Assembly: GCF_900116565.1 (NCBI RefSeq)
Contig: NZ_FPCJ01000001.1
Span: forward strand, 868,001-932,000
Length of the DNA: 64,000 nucleotides
Source: Thermoflavifilum thermophilum
GTDB lineage: Bacteria > Bacteroidota > Bacteroidia > Chitinophagales > Chitinophagaceae
Direction: 5' to 3'
Shown: positions 18,135 through 28,119 of the stretch, piece by piece
How positions within the stretch are numbered: the first letter of the stretch is position 1
How the letters are laid out: each line of letters opens with the position of its first letter
Notes under the pieces: model-generated
Told to the model about the DNA's origin: nothing
Database searches by the model: none
Seen by the model: the letters and a program-made list of their open reading frames with translations, nothing else
Position numbers and translations under genes: made by a program

Positions 18135-18650
18135 TCAAGGCAATAACTTGCGCACATCCACTGGTTCACTTTCCTTTTCACCCCCTCCTTTAGGTTTGAC
18201 GCCTGCATCCACGCCGGCAACCCTGTAGAAATTATAACCGTGATATTTGCCCTGCCCGCTGATCAGCAAATGTTCCTTTTCATATACCAGATTCTGCCGG
18301 TCATATTCTGCCATCTCAAAATCTGGAATCAGCTGAATGGCATAGGTTGGGCACGCATCTTCGCAATAGCCACAGAAAATGCAGCGGGAAAAATTGATTC
18401 TGAAAAATTCCGGATAACGCCTGCCATTCTCATCTTCCGTAGCCTGTAGGGAAATACAATCCACCGGACAGGCAGCTGCGCATAGATAGCAAGCCACACA
18501 GCGCTCCATCCCATCCGGATCGCGTGTCAATACAATACGCCCGCGCCAGCGTGGCGGCAAGTAAGGCTTTTCTTCGGGATATTGCACCGTTTCCCGCTTA
18601 TGAAACATGTGTTTGAATACCAACCACAATGAACGAAGATGACTGATCAT
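18135..18650 (-). CDS. nuoI: NADH-quinone oxidoreductase subunit I (2x[4Fe-4S] ferredoxin-type)
   Basis: Peripheral-arm subunit carrying clusters N6a and N6b, passing electrons toward N2. The two cluster motifs are [12 protein letters not shown] and [12 protein letters not shown]. The start is placed at 18650, 16 nt after the nuoH stop, giving [16 protein letters not shown], the usual amphipathic N-terminus; the open frame continues into nuoH but is not supported. The product is 171 aa. The C-terminal tail has a Gly/Lys/Glu-rich stretch (KPKGGGEKE). Confidence 0.95.
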   Translation of the reverse strand: MISHLRSLWLVFKHMFHKRETVQYPEEKPYLPPRWRGRIVLTRDPDGMERCVACYLCAAACPVDCISLQATEDENGRRYPEFFRINFSRCIFCGYCEDACPTYAIQLIPDFEMAEYDRQNLVYEKEHLLISGQGKYHGYNFYRVAGVDAGVKPKGGGEKESEPVDVRKLLP

Positions 18651-18666
18651 AATTTCTTTTTTGCAT

Positions 18667-19626
18667 TTACAAATGCCAGTACAATACCACAGCACCCGTT
18701 ACCAGCAAATTCAGCAATGCCAGTGGCAACAACACCTTCCATCCCAACGACATCAACTGATCATAACGAGGCCTGGGCAAGGTAGCACGAATTAAAATGA
18801 ACAACAGGATAAAGGCAAACATCTTGATTAAAAACCACACAATAGGCGGCAGAAAATGTGGCCCCAGCCAACCGCCAAAATACAGGGTGGTAACCAGTGC
18901 CGAAATCAGCGTGATACCCAGATATTCACCCACGAAAAACATCCCGAACTTCATCCCGGAATACTCGGAATGATAACCTGCAATCAGCTCGCTTTCTGCT
19001 TCGGGAATATCAAAGGGAAGCCGATGCGTTTCAGCCAGGCCCGCCAGAAAGAAAATCACAAAACCCACAATCTGCGGAATGAAAAACCAGATTTTGCGCT
19101 GAGCCTCTACAATATCGCGCAGGTTAAAAGAGCCGGCCAGTATTACCACGCCCATCAGCGACAAACCCATGAATACCTCATAGGAAATCATTTGAGCCGA
19201 ACCACGAATGCCCCCCAGCAACGAATATTTATTATTGGAAGCCCATCCGGCCAGTACCACACTGTATGCGCCCATCGACGACATGGCCAGGAAAAACAGC
19301 ACGCCTATATTTAGATCCACCACACCGATCCCCGGCGTAAAGGGAATCACGGCAAAACTCATCAGCACGGCCATCATCACAATGGTGGGTGCAATCACAA
19401 ATACTTTCTTATCGGCAAAAGGAGGTATCCAGTCTTCCTTGAAAAATATTTTCACCATATCTGCCAATACCTGTAGCAATCCGAAGGGTCCGGTGCGGTT
19501 GGGCCCATAGCGATCCTGCCAGACGGCCAGCATGCGGCGTTCCACATAGATCAATCCGGCTGCAATGGTTAGCAATACCAGCAGAATCAGCACCACCATG
19601 ATGATATGAATCCAGGTTTCGCTCAT
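18667..19626 (-). CDS. nuoH: NADH-quinone oxidoreductase subunit H
   Basis: Membrane subunit forming much of the quinone-binding chamber (319 aa, about 8 helices). Family signatures include [21 protein letters not shown] near the N-terminus, the loop [20 protein letters not shown] and the following [18 protein letters not shown] with conserved acidic residues. Its ATG overlaps the nuoG stop by 4 nt. Confidence 0.96.
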   Translation of the reverse strand: MSETWIHIIMVVLILLVLLTIAAGLIYVERRMLAVWQDRYGPNRTGPFGLLQVLADMVKIFFKEDWIPPFADKKVFVIAPTIVMMAVLMSFAVIPFTPGIGVVDLNIGVLFFLAMSSMGAYSVVLAGWASNNKYSLLGGIRGSAQMISYEVFMGLSLMGVVILAGSFNLRDIVEAQRKIWFFIPQIVGFVIFFLAGLAETHRLPFDIPEAESELIAGYHSEYSGMKFGMFFVGEYLGITLISALVTTLYFGGWLGPHFLPPIVWFLIKMFAFILLFILIRATLPRPRYDQLMSLGWKVLLPLALLNLLVTGAVVLYWHL

Positions 19627-22319
19627 ACTTGCATAGGTTTAAGGGATGATTGTACAGGGAATAACCAGCCTGCCGTAGCTTCCCATCCTTTGGGCACCAG
19701 CACATATCCTCCCGGCAAATCAGGCCTGATCACTACCGGTAGCCGAAGGGTTTGCCCGGATACGTTAAGTTCAGCCTGCTGACCCGGCTGGAGTTGCAAT
19801 GCCTGGGCATCAGCGGGTGAAAGCGCCAGATACAATGCCGGTATCCGCTCCTGCAACGGCTCGCTGAGTGCCGAAAGCTCATCAGAACCAAAGATGTGAT
19901 AGGCGGGCACAATATTCCAATGGAAATTGTCTGGATGAAAGGCGGCAGGTATGTCGGTAAAATACTGCAAAGATGATCCGTTGGCTTCTATGAGCCGCCG
20001 GCCGGGATTACCGCCGCGAAGCATACCCCCCACTTCCTGCTGGTAGCGGTTGACGGCCTGTACCGAGTTCCAGCCTGGTGACCAGAAAAAGGGTGTGAGC
20101 GGAGCCGGCGGTGTGCCTACATATCCTTCCATGGTGAAGGACAGCGGACTGTCCGGATCTTCGGGTGGTTTGGGTTCGCTCACGTTGATATGCGCCAGCA
20201 TGGCCGTGCGGCCGCTGTAGCGATGGGGCTCGCGTGGTATCTTTTGCGTGCCTACGCGGAATTGTGCACCAGGAGCTGCTTCCCGAACGCCTTCCAGTTC
20301 CGGATAAGCCATTGTCAACTGCTGAATCACATCGTCCAGATTAGCTGCAGCCAGCTGCTCCTTTTCCACGAAGGCCTGCAGCCATTTCCAGGTGCTCTGG
20401 ATATCATTCCGGGGCTGATAGACCTGAAAAAACCGCTGGGCACGTCCTTCATTGTTCACCACGGTGCCAGAAGATTCGGCAAAGGTTCCTGCCGGCAATA
20501 CGAAATGCGCATGCTCACCCGTGCGATGGGCAATGGAATCGAGCACGACTACCGTCCCGGCTTTCCGGAAAAATTCATCCACTTGATCGGCAGGCAGACG
20601 ACGATACAAATCATTTTCCACCACAATCACCATGTCTGCCTGGCCCGAATAAACCTGTTCAAAGGCCTGCTCCAGGTATTGATCGGTCATCATCATCAAG
20701 CCCATGGAGTTAACTTCAGGCACGGTATAGGTGAGCCCTGCCTCTTTTCCCGCTTTTTTCAACGCCATAGCCACATTGGCTGCAGCATGGATCAGAGACG
20801 GGCTATAGAGACTGGTTCCGGCTACAATCAAAGGTTTTTTGGCTGCCACAAGGGCATCGGCTACTTGCCGGGCAAAAGCCTTTGCTTTTTCAGGCAATTC
20901 AGCATCTGCGGCAGCTGCATCCACATGATGAGCCACGGCAAAGGCCAGCCGCGCAATTTCATCGGGATGGGCCTGATGGGTTGCCAGGGCAGCATCATCC
21001 AACCGGGTTGCATATGGAGCGGCAATGAACAGTGGGCCTTTCTGTCCCTGAATGACTTCCCGAATAGCCGCATCATTCCAATCGGCTATTTTCAGGGCTT
21101 TTGCCTTTTCCTTGGGCTGGTTTTTGGCTGCCTGGCGAAGCGAAAGCGCCAGCCGGGGAGCCGTGTTGGTCACATCCTCGCCAATCACAAAAATGGCATC
21201 GTATGTTTCCGTTTCTTTTAAAGAAGGCGTTCGCACACCGCTGTGGCGGAGGATATGCAAAACTTCTTTGATTAACCGGGATTCCTTTTCGGATACGCCT
21301 GCATAAAAATGTTCGGCTCCTGCCAGTTCCCGAAGCAAGAAATTGCTTTCCAGCGAAGCCCGCGGGGAACCGATGCCAATGACTCGTTTGGCAGCCCTGA
21401 TTCGGTTGCGGATTTCCCGGATGGCCGTATCTTTTTTCAATCCCTGCCATTGGCCGGCAGGTTCCTGCTTGAGCGCATGCTGAATGCGTCGCTGGCTGTT
21501 TACATATTCATATCCAAACCGGCCACGATCGCAAATGAAATAGCCGTTTACATCTCCGTTGTAGCGATTGAGAATACGGCGAAGGGAGCCGTAGCGTTCG
21601 CTGGCAATGATATTGCAGCCCAATCCGCACTGATGGCAGATGGAAGGAGCATTGGTGAGATCCCACTTGCGGGTATAGCGCTTCCGCAGGGTTTTATCAG
21701 TGAAAACACCCGTTGGGCACACTTCCACGAGATTGCCACTGAATTCGTTTTCCAGCACACCCGGTTCATACCGGCCAAAATACACATCGTCATGCGCCGC
21801 AAATACTCCAAAATCTTTTCCTTCTGCATAATCGTTGTAAAAGCGCACACAGCGATAACACTGGATGCAACGGTTCATTTCGTGATGCAGGAAGGGGCCC
21901 AGATATTGATTGAGGTGCGTACGTTTCTTAAAACGGTAACGCCGGTAATTGTGCCCGCTCATCACGGTCATGTCCTGCAGGTGACACTCGCCGCCTTCAT
22001 CGCACACCGGGCAATCGTGCGGATGGTTGATCATCAGGCTTTCGATATTCTGCGCACGGAATTTTTTGGCTTCCGGCGCATCAATGGAAATGCGCGCCTG
22101 ATCGGCCACCGGCTCCATACAGGCCATCACGATACGTCCCCGGGTATCGTTTTCATCCCGATAGCGAATAACGGCGCACTGCCGGCAAGCTCCTACGGAA
22201 TGCAGGGCCGGATGCCAGCAAAAATAGGTGAGGTTTTTGCCCACCGAAAGGCAGGCCTGGAGCAGGTTCTCTCCATCTTTTACCTCATAGGGAACGTTGT
22301 CAATGTAAATCGTTGCCAT
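19623..22319 (-). CDS. nuoG: NADH-quinone oxidoreductase subunit G (with N7 cluster site)
   Basis: Large iron-sulfur subunit of the peripheral arm, 898 aa. Ligands can be counted: [2Fe-2S] N1b at Cys34, 45, 48 and 67; N5 at His99, Cys103, 106 and 112; N4 at Cys151, 154, 157 and 201; and a fourth set Cys228, 231, 235 and 263 matching cluster N7, which only some bacteria keep. Residues about 280-680 form the molybdopterin-type domain and about 790-890 the C-terminal beta domain. There is a low-complexity alanine-rich segment around residue 460. It overlaps nuoH by 4 nt and follows nuoF by 9 nt. Confidence 0.95.
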   Translation of the reverse strand: MATIYIDNVPYEVKDGENLLQACLSVGKNLTYFCWHPALHSVGACRQCAVIRYRDENDTRGRIVMACMEPVADQARISIDAPEAKKFRAQNIESLMINHPHDCPVCDEGGECHLQDMTVMSGHNYRRYRFKKRTHLNQYLGPFLHHEMNRCIQCYRCVRFYNDYAEGKDFGVFAAHDDVYFGRYEPGVLENEFSGNLVEVCPTGVFTDKTLRKRYTRKWDLTNAPSICHQCGLGCNIIASERYGSLRRILNRYNGDVNGYFICDRGRFGYEYVNSQRRIQHALKQEPAGQWQGLKKDTAIREIRNRIRAAKRVIGIGSPRASLESNFLLRELAGAEHFYAGVSEKESRLIKEVLHILRHSGVRTPSLKETETYDAIFVIGEDVTNTAPRLALSLRQAAKNQPKEKAKALKIADWNDAAIREVIQGQKGPLFIAAPYATRLDDAALATHQAHPDEIARLAFAVAHHVDAAAADAELPEKAKAFARQVADALVAAKKPLIVAGTSLYSPSLIHAAANVAMALKKAGKEAGLTYTVPEVNSMGLMMMTDQYLEQAFEQVYSGQADMVIVVENDLYRRLPADQVDEFFRKAGTVVVLDSIAHRTGEHAHFVLPAGTFAESSGTVVNNEGRAQRFFQVYQPRNDIQSTWKWLQAFVEKEQLAAANLDDVIQQLTMAYPELEGVREAAPGAQFRVGTQKIPREPHRYSGRTAMLAHINVSEPKPPEDPDSPLSFTMEGYVGTPPAPLTPFFWSPGWNSVQAVNRYQQEVGGMLRGGNPGRRLIEANGSSLQYFTDIPAAFHPDNFHWNIVPAYHIFGSDELSALSEPLQERIPALYLALSPADAQALQLQPGQQAELNVSGQTLRLPVVIRPDLPGGYVLVPKGWEATAGWLFPVQSSLKPMQV

Positions 22320-22328
22320 AATCTTCGC

Positions 22329-23600
22329 TTATTTCCACGGACAACGATGTTCGTGGATATGTCGTTCAAAATCTGCTCTGAAATGTTTCAATGCGCTCTG
22401 CAGGGGCTCCATGGCGCCGGGAGCCAGAGCGCAGAAGGTGTTGCCGGGACCCATATAGCGGGTCAGGTCATCGAAGATCTTCAAATCTTCCATTTTACCC
22501 TCTCCATTTTCCAGCGCCAGCAACAGTTTTTCTGTCCAGGGCAGTCCTTCGCGGCAAGGGGTGCACCAGCCGCAGGATTCCTGGGCAAAGAAATGCTCCA
22601 GGTTCAGCACCATGCCCACCACGCAGGTTTTATCGTCCAGCACAATAATAGTACCCGTACCCATGCGGCTTCCTACCTTGGCTACACTGTTGTAATCCAT
22701 TGCCACATCCAGATGTTCGGCCGTGATAAAATCAGTGGATCCACCTCCTGGCAGGGCACCTTTAAACTGATATCCATCGCGCATACCCCCGGCATGCTCT
22801 TCGAGGATTTCCCGGAAAGACGTACCCAGCGGCAGTTCCCACAATCCAGGTCTCTTCACTTTTCCGCTTACGCCATACAACTTGGTACCACCATCCTCAC
22901 ATTTACTCAGGCTTTTATACCAGCTCACCCCTTTGCTGAGAATATGCGGTACGTTGGATAAGGTTTCGATATTGTTGACCACGGTGGGCCTTCCGAAAAA
23001 TCCGCTCACAACCGGGAAAGGCGGCTTGGCGCGGGGATTGGCTCGTTTGCCTTCCAGGGCGTTGATCAAAGCGGTTTCTTCCCCACAGATGTACCTGCCT
23101 GCACTGATATGGACGGATAGTTCATGAGAAAAACCGCTGCCAAGAATGTTTTTACCCAGATAGCCGGCTTCATAGGCCTCGTGGATGGCCTCCTCGAGTG
23201 CTTTTTCAGCGAATTGATATCCCCAGCGCAGGAACACATAGCTGAACTCAGCCTGAATGGCGTAGGCGCCAATGATCATGCCTTCGATCAGCTGATGCGG
23301 ATTGCCTTCCAGCAGCAGGCGATCCTTAAATGTGCCCGGCTCCATTTCATCACCATTGGCAATGAGATAGTGTGGTCCGGGAATCTGATCGGGTGTGGGC
23401 ACCAGGCTCCATTTCAACCCTGTAGCAAAGCCCGCACCTCCTCGTCCCCGCAGGCCGGCATCCTTTACCATATCGATTACTTCCTTCGGCGTCATCTTCA
23501 ATGCCTGCCGCAGCCCCTGATATCCGCCCACACGCTCATAGTCCTTTAGCCTCAGCCAGCTGCCGTCTTTGGGAATATGTGCTGTTAATGGTTTTTCCAT
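22329..23600 (-). CDS. nuoF: NADH-quinone oxidoreductase subunit F (NADH/FMN subunit)
   Basis: NADH-oxidising subunit carrying FMN and [4Fe-4S] cluster N3, 423 aa. The NADH/FMN loop GLRGRGGAGFATGLKW is at about residues 49-64. The FMN-binding segment includes GAYICGEET-type residues (here GRYICGEETALINALEG). The cluster ligands are SCGWCTPCREG plus the later Cys in NTFCALAPGAMEP. Order and spacing in the operon are standard. Confidence 0.96.
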   Translation of the reverse strand: MEKPLTAHIPKDGSWLRLKDYERVGGYQGLRQALKMTPKEVIDMVKDAGLRGRGGAGFATGLKWSLVPTPDQIPGPHYLIANGDEMEPGTFKDRLLLEGNPHQLIEGMIIGAYAIQAEFSYVFLRWGYQFAEKALEEAIHEAYEAGYLGKNILGSGFSHELSVHISAGRYICGEETALINALEGKRANPRAKPPFPVVSGFFGRPTVVNNIETLSNVPHILSKGVSWYKSLSKCEDGGTKLYGVSGKVKRPGLWELPLGTSFREILEEHAGGMRDGYQFKGALPGGGSTDFITAEHLDVAMDYNSVAKVGSRMGTGTIIVLDDKTCVVGMVLNLEHFFAQESCGWCTPCREGLPWTEKLLLALENGEGKMEDLKIFDDLTRYMGPGNTFCALAPGAMEPLQSALKHFRADFERHIHEHRCPWK

Positions 23601-23620
23601 GATTCTTTCCGTTCCAGCGT

Positions 23621-24106
23621 TTATGGATATCTTTCCAGAATAGCATCAATCTGTTCTACCGTCAGGTCACGGTGAAGATCTTCGTCAATAAACATGGCCG
23701 GGGCCCGGTCGCAGGTGCCCAGGCAGCAGATCGGGATCAGGGTAAAACGCCCGTCGGGCGTGGTTTCCCCGAATTGAATCCCCAATTTCTGCTTCAGGTA
23801 ATCGGCGATTTTTTCATACCCCATGATCCAGCAACTCACACTGTCGCAGATCAGGATCACATGCCGGCCCACAGGCTTACGGAAGATCAGGTTGTAAAAC
23901 GTGGCTACACTGTCGATCTCGTCGGGCGACATGTCCAGCACTTCTGCCAGTTCCTGCACAGCCTGGTCGGATACCCAGCGATGATGTTTCTGGATAAGTT
24001 TTAAGGCTTCAATGCAAGCCGCTTTTTTCACCGGAAAATGTTGGTACATATCCCGGATTTCGGCAATCATGTCATCGGTTAATATGCGTTGTGTTTGTGT
24101 GTCCAT
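23621..24106 (-). CDS. nuoE: NADH-quinone oxidoreductase subunit E ([2Fe-2S], N1a)
   Basis: Thioredoxin-like [2Fe-2S] subunit that pairs with NuoF, 161 aa. The four cluster cysteines are in the two family motifs CDSVSC and CCLGTC followed by DRAPAM. The N-terminal helical part contains the typical LIQKHHRWVSDQAVQELAEVL and the phrase SVATFYNLIFRKPVGRHVI. It lies 11 nt after nuoCD. Confidence 0.95.
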   Translation of the reverse strand: MDTQTQRILTDDMIAEIRDMYQHFPVKKAACIEALKLIQKHHRWVSDQAVQELAEVLDMSPDEIDSVATFYNLIFRKPVGRHVILICDSVSCWIMGYEKIADYLKQKLGIQFGETTPDGRFTLIPICCLGTCDRAPAMFIDEDLHRDLTVEQIDAILERYP

Positions 24107-24117
24107 GCATGGATATT

Positions 24118-25860
24118 TTATCGGTCCACATCGGAAAGCACGTAATCCACACTGCCCAGGATAGCCAGCAAATCGGGAATGGTGTATCCCCGGCTGATGA
24201 TGGGTACAAACTGCATGTGTGCAAACGACGGCGTGCGGATACGGGTCCGATAGGATGTGGTATTGCCATCGCTGATCAGGTAATAGCTGTTATGCCCCTT
24301 GGTAGCTTCCACGCCCACCATGGCCTCACCGGGCGGAATCACCGGTCCCCAGGTCACGCCAAGGAAGTGGTTGATCAGGGTTTCAATGTCCTGCATCGTG
24401 TATTCCTTCAGGGGCGGCGTGGTGAGGGGATGATCGGCTTTATAGGGCCCGGAAGGCATATTTTCTACACATTGTCGGATGATGCGCAGGCTTTGCCAGA
24501 TTTCCTCCACCCTCACCACGGCCCGATCATAGCAATCGCCATTTTTCCCAATAGGCACATCAAACTCAAACTGATCGTAGCCAGAATAAGGTTGTTTTTT
24601 CCGAAAATCCCATTCCAGGCCGGTAGCCCGCAGCCCAGGCCCGGTTACCCCCCATTCAATGGCTTCATCGGTATCATAAATGCCGATGCCAATGGTGCGA
24701 CGCTTGAACAGGCTGTTGCGCATCACCATCTTATCGTACTCCTTCAGCCGGCCGGGCATATAGTCCAGAAAATCTTTGATAAGCTTATCCCAACCCTTGG
24801 GCAGATCCTGTACCACCCCTCCGATGCGAAACCAGTTGGGATGCATGCGGTCGCCACAAATGGCAGCTACGATATCGAAGATGCGTTCGCGATCGTTGAA
24901 CATGAGAAAAACAGGCGTCATCATGCCCAGATCCTGTGCAAACGTGCCATACCACACCAGATGACTGGAAATGCGGAACAGCTCGCTCATCATGATGCGA
25001 ATCACCTTCACCCGGTCGGGTACCTCAATGCCAGCAAGCTTTTCCACGGCCATCACATACGGAAAATTGTTCATTACGCCGCCCAGGTATTCCACCCGGT
25101 CGGTATAAGGGATATATGTATGCCAGGATTGGCGTTCGCCCATTTTTTCCGCTCCGCGATGATGAAAGCCGATATCGGGTATGATGCGGACAATTTCTTC
25201 GCCATCCAGTTCCAGTACCAGACGCAGCACCCCGTGTGTACCCGGATGTTGGGGACCCAGATTTAGAAACATAAAATGCTCTGGATCTACTTCTTCCGGC
25301 TTCAGGCCCCAATCTTCAGGCCTGAAACGAAGCGCTTCCTCTTCCTCGTGCTGTTTTTCAGGAGGCAGCTGAAAAGGCCCCATCTCTGTAGCTCTTGCCG
25401 GATGGCATTTCTGCAGAGGATGTCCTTTCCAGGTGCGAGGCATGAGAATCCGCCGGAGATCGGGATGTCCATCAAATCTAATCCCGAACATATCATATAC
25501 TTCCCGTTCATACCAGTTGGCCGAAGGCCATACAGAGGTCACGGAGGGTGCTACCGGCTGTTCATCGGTCAGGGGAATTTTCAGGCGCAGAAAAGCATTT
25601 CTTTCAAACGAAAACAGCACATACACTACGGTAAAACGGCTATCAGGCTGCCCTTCCCGATGGGTGCGTGCTTGCTCATCTATCGCCGTGAGGTCATACA
25701 ACATCCGATAAGGCTGCTCGATCTGGTATTTCAGGTATTGCAAGACTTCCCGAATAGAAGCAGGCTTGATCCATAACGTTGGAATCTCATCCCGGGTAGC
25801 TTGTTGCGCCAGTATGGCATCAGCAAACCGCTGCTCCAGTATGGACGGAATATCGGACAT
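24118..25860 (-). CDS. nuoCD: NADH-quinone oxidoreductase fused subunit C/D
   Basis: Single 580-aa protein joining the 30-kDa NuoC (about residues 1-165) and 49-kDa NuoD (about 195-580), with a glutamate-rich linker ([11 protein letters not shown]) between. NuoC is recognised by [24 protein letters not shown]-type sequence. NuoD is recognised by [38 protein letters not shown] and the C-terminal quinone-site end [18 protein letters not shown]. The fusion resembles that of enterobacteria; separate genes are the more widespread state. The frame is continuous with no sign of an artefact. NuoD's histidine and tyrosine region lines the quinone pocket. Confidence 0.95.
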   Translation of the reverse strand: MSDIPSILEQRFADAILAQQATRDEIPTLWIKPASIREVLQYLKYQIEQPYRMLYDLTAIDEQARTHREGQPDSRFTVVYVLFSFERNAFLRLKIPLTDEQPVAPSVTSVWPSANWYEREVYDMFGIRFDGHPDLRRILMPRTWKGHPLQKCHPARATEMGPFQLPPEKQHEEEEALRFRPEDWGLKPEEVDPEHFMFLNLGPQHPGTHGVLRLVLELDGEEIVRIIPDIGFHHRGAEKMGERQSWHTYIPYTDRVEYLGGVMNNFPYVMAVEKLAGIEVPDRVKVIRIMMSELFRISSHLVWYGTFAQDLGMMTPVFLMFNDRERIFDIVAAICGDRMHPNWFRIGGVVQDLPKGWDKLIKDFLDYMPGRLKEYDKMVMRNSLFKRRTIGIGIYDTDEAIEWGVTGPGLRATGLEWDFRKKQPYSGYDQFEFDVPIGKNGDCYDRAVVRVEEIWQSLRIIRQCVENMPSGPYKADHPLTTPPLKEYTMQDIETLINHFLGVTWGPVIPPGEAMVGVEATKGHNSYYLISDGNTTSYRTRIRTPSFAHMQFVPIISRGYTIPDLLAILGSVDYVLSDVDR

Positions 25861-25915
25861 ATCCTTTGGGTATAATACAAATCAATGATTCAAATGTTTG
25901 GTATTCAATGATGAT

Positions 25916-26545
25916 TCAAACTTCATCGGGCGGCCGGATCTCGGTCATCTGACGACGCATCTCCATTTTCTGATCGCGCATAGAAGGCTTATCTGGCTTG
26001 ATGACGCCCTGCGGACCAATCACCCAGCTCAGCGGCCTTTTTTCCTTGCCCACCCGTTCGCGTAGCAGCGTAATGCCTTCCAAAAATGCATCCGGACGGG
26101 GCGGACAGCCTGGCACATATACATCCACCGGCAAAAATTTATCTACTCCCTGCACCACACTATAGATATCGTACATGCCGCCCGAGTTGGCACAGGAACC
26201 CATGGAAATCACCCAGCGCGGCTCCATCATTTGCTCATACAACCGCTGAATGATGGGTGCCATTTTCATGAACACCGTGCCGGCAATGATAATCAAATCG
26301 GCCTCGCGGGGCGTACCGCGAATCACTTCTGCACCAAAACGGGCCACGTCATACCGGCTCGTGATGCTGGTGGCCATCTCCACATAGCAGCAGGAAAGCC
26401 CGAAGTTGAACGGCCAGATGGAGTTTTTCCGACCCCAGTTGATCAAATCATCCAGGCGGGTAAGTACTACGGTACGTTTCACTGCTTCGTCCAGCAGGGA
26501 ACCACCCGCCATGGGCTCATTTATCTTTGCTGTCCACCAGTTCAT
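25916..26545 (-). CDS. nuoB: NADH-quinone oxidoreductase subunit B (cluster N2)
   Basis: Subunit holding [4Fe-4S] cluster N2, the direct donor to quinone. The 209-aa product has the tandem cysteines in [13 protein letters not shown] and the other ligands in [12 protein letters not shown] and [14 protein letters not shown]. Its ATG overlaps the nuoA stop by 4 nt. A charged C-terminal extension ([14 protein letters not shown] and beyond) goes past the conserved core. Confidence 0.96.
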   Translation of the reverse strand: MNWWTAKINEPMAGGSLLDEAVKRTVVLTRLDDLINWGRKNSIWPFNFGLSCCYVEMATSITSRYDVARFGAEVIRGTPREADLIIIAGTVFMKMAPIIQRLYEQMMEPRWVISMGSCANSGGMYDIYSVVQGVDKFLPVDVYVPGCPPRPDAFLEGITLLRERVGKEKRPLSWVIGPQGVIKPDKPSMRDQKMEMRRQMTEIRPPDEV

Positions 26546-26979
26546 GAAGATTTCCGTTTTTGCTGTATGCGCCTGTAATAGGCTTTTAATATCTTTTTGC
26601 TGTTCGGACCAAAATCAAGAGCACCCTGGCGCCACTCGTAAATCAATACCGCCACCAGAATGAAAATGAAGATCAACACCCCGGCATATCCCGCCCATCC
26701 GACCTGCCGCAATGAAATAGCCCATGCCACAATGAAAACCGCCTCCAGGTCAAACACCACAAAAAACATGGCTACAATGTAAAAATGAATGGGGAAAAGC
26801 AAACGAGCCGAACCCGTAACCGGTATGCCCGACTCATAGGTCTCATCCGTAGCTGGCTCTTCGTGTCGCTGACCCAGAAAATGCGACAACAGCAACATAC
26901 CGACTGCGGTAAGCAAAACCAGAGCGCTATACAAAAGCAAAGGCCAGAGGTGAATGTCGTGTACAAATGAATCGCTCAT
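26542..26979 (-). CDS. nuoA: NADH-quinone oxidoreductase subunit A
   Basis: First gene of the operon. A small three-helix membrane subunit (145 aa) near the quinone site. The conserved loop region is seen as [20 protein letters not shown], followed by [17 protein letters not shown]. It is preceded by a promoter at 27043-27050. The C-terminus (about 120-145) is polar and basic. Confidence 0.95.
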   Translation of the reverse strand: MSDSFVHDIHLWPLLLYSALVLLTAVGMLLLSHFLGQRHEEPATDETYESGIPVTGSARLLFPIHFYIVAMFFVVFDLEAVFIVAWAISLRQVGWAGYAGVLIFIFILVAVLIYEWRQGALDFGPNSKKILKAYYRRIQQKRKSS

Positions 26980-27042
26980 GGGATCCTGATTTCGGGATAA
27001 ATGCCAACAAAGCTTCTATCCCCTGATCTTGAAAAGACGGGA

Positions 27043-27050
27043 CAAAGCTA
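27043..27050 (-). promoter_or_regulatory. Promoter of the nuo operon
   Basis: TAGCTTTG on the minus strand matches the -7 consensus TAnnTTTG exactly. A TTG lies 21 nt further upstream, close to the expected -33 position. It would give a 5' leader of roughly 58 nt before nuoA. No comparable element was found inside the operon. Confidence 0.65.
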
Positions 27051-27137
27051 CACAAAATCAGAAAATGAAAACAACACGCCAGAAATCAACAAAATAACAT
27101 TTCAATTAAAAAACTTGCTTTTTCTGTAATTTCAGGC

Positions 27138-27164
27138 TAAACTTGGAAGGATTAGTAATCTTCC
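27138..27164 (+). promoter_or_regulatory. Weak -7 element and imperfect palindrome before the LuxR-type gene
   Basis: TAAACTTG (27138-27145) is one mismatch from TAnnTTTG. It runs into a near-palindrome, GGAAGGATT then AGT then AATCTTCC (one bulged base), ending just before the presumed ATG region at 27169. It could be an operator or leader hairpin. Evidence is pattern only. Confidence 0.3.
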
Positions 27165-27168
27165 ATGA

Positions 27169-27776
27169 ATGCCTAATATCATTGATAACCTGAAGGACGG
27201 TTTCGAATACCTGACCATACCTTCCGCCTTATACATCTGGCAGGTGAACCCCCATCTTTTTTGTATGCGAATTCAACGTTTAAAAAATTTCTTAATATGA
27301 GCGGGGGTGGATTCAATGTATTTCAAGATGATTTTGTGGCTCAAATTCATCAAAAGCCTATTTTCAGTGCTCAATTCATCAAAACCACCTTGAGAAAAAT
27401 TCCATTCCAGAAATATCAGCAAGGATTTCTTTTGCTATTACCATTGAACCTTCAAGTTAAGCCAGGAAAGCATAAACATTATATTATCGGAATGTTTTTT
27501 CATGAAGATAACATTTCCCTACTGATAGATGATTACAGAAGCAAAGCGGATTTATTCAGCGATATCACAAAACGAGAAGCCGAAATATTATCGCTTCTAA
27601 AGCTGGGATATGGCTATAAAGAAATTGCTTCAAGAATTCATATCTCATACAATACGGTTTTAAAACACATGTACAACATTAGAAAGAAATTAAAACTCAA
27701 TAACCTGGTTTCATTGCTTCGTATCATTCATCTACCAGAAAACCATAGCATAGGAAATGAAGAAACAACCCGATAA
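27169..27776 (+). pseudogene. LuxR-type HTH regulator with PAS-like N-terminus, apparently frameshifted
   Basis: The C-terminal ~60 residues are a clear LuxR/GerE helix-turn-helix (ITKREAEILSLLKLGYGYKE, then NTVLKHMYNIRKKLKL). The open frame containing it has no good start; it begins mid-domain at a TTG (27261), with the first ATG at 27297. A second frame from ATG 27169 encodes MPNIIDNLKDGFEYLTIPSA and on to QVNPHLF, then stops at 27298. One added base in the T6 run 27257-27262 joins the two into a single ~200-aa protein reading NPHLFLYANSTFKKFL across the junction, as expected for a PAS-like sensor. Either the gene is broken or the sequence lacks a T. The ligand is unknown. Confidence 0.7.
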
Positions 27777-27831
27777 CGATATCGGAAAAAAATTATCAAA
27801 ATCTAGTATTTTATGAGTAAATTTTAGTAAT

Positions 27832-27839
27832 TAGATTTG
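27832..27839 (+). promoter_or_regulatory. -7 promoter element before the Cys-peptide gene
   Basis: TAGATTTG matches TAnnTTTG exactly and ends 16 nt upstream of ATG 27856. It could drive the peptide, MauE and outer-membrane barrel genes as one unit. Confidence 0.5.
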
Positions 27840-27855
27840 TCAAAAATCATAACAT

Positions 27856-28057
27856 ATGAAAAAGAAAATTTTCATCACGTTGGTTGCGCTCTTTATTGGC
27901 GTGGCGCTATGGGTTCATTACTTGCTATAGAATCAAGGGCTGATGAAAAACCAATCCCATGCTCAGGATGATTCACCCAGGGACGGTTTGTTGTTATCAC
28001 GATGGTGATTTCTATTTTGAAAAAATCTTTATGTCGTACAGGGTGGTTATATTGTAG
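27856..28057 (+). pseudogene. Small leader-bearing cysteine-containing peptide, probably frameshifted
   Basis: ATG 27856 opens a lysine-rich start with a hydrophobic stretch (MKKKIFITLVALFIG) that stops after 24 codons. Allowing one missing base within about 27895-27927 continues it as SLLAIESRADEKPIPCSG. A second missing base near 27970 continues it as HPGTVCCYHDGDFYFEKIFM to a stop at 28055-28057. The result would be a ~66-aa peptide with a cleavable or anchoring leader and Cys residues (one C, then CC) in the exported part. Bacteroidota carry many such small leader peptides beside MauE-like genes (for example NVEALA-type). Both shifts are of the same sign as those in the two flanking genes. 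Reconstruction is inference; the intact 24-codon frame alone is not convincing. Confidence 0.4.
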
Positions 28058-28119
28058 TTATATAATTGAATATAAAATTTTACAATGAAAAATAATTTTT
28101 TTTACTACTTATACGAATC

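Larger units (their letters stand above)
27777..28119. other. AT-rich spacer around the Cys-peptide gene
   Basis: Strongly AT-rich compared with the flanking housekeeping genes. Apart from the promoter box at 27832-27839, the decayed or frameshifted small peptide gene at 27856-28057 and the probable true start of the MauE gene at 28085, nothing else was recognised. No hairpin with a T-tract was seen. Confidence 0.5.

Noticed and set aside
21309-22961. 550-codon plus-strand open frame across nuoG/nuoF
   Set aside because: Long but antisense to two complete iron-sulfur subunits; the composition (many His, Phe and Ile) is that of a mirror frame of a GC-rich gene.
24091-25266. 391-codon plus-strand open frame opposite nuoCD
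   Set aside because: Antisense shadow of the fused NuoCD gene; no conserved motif.
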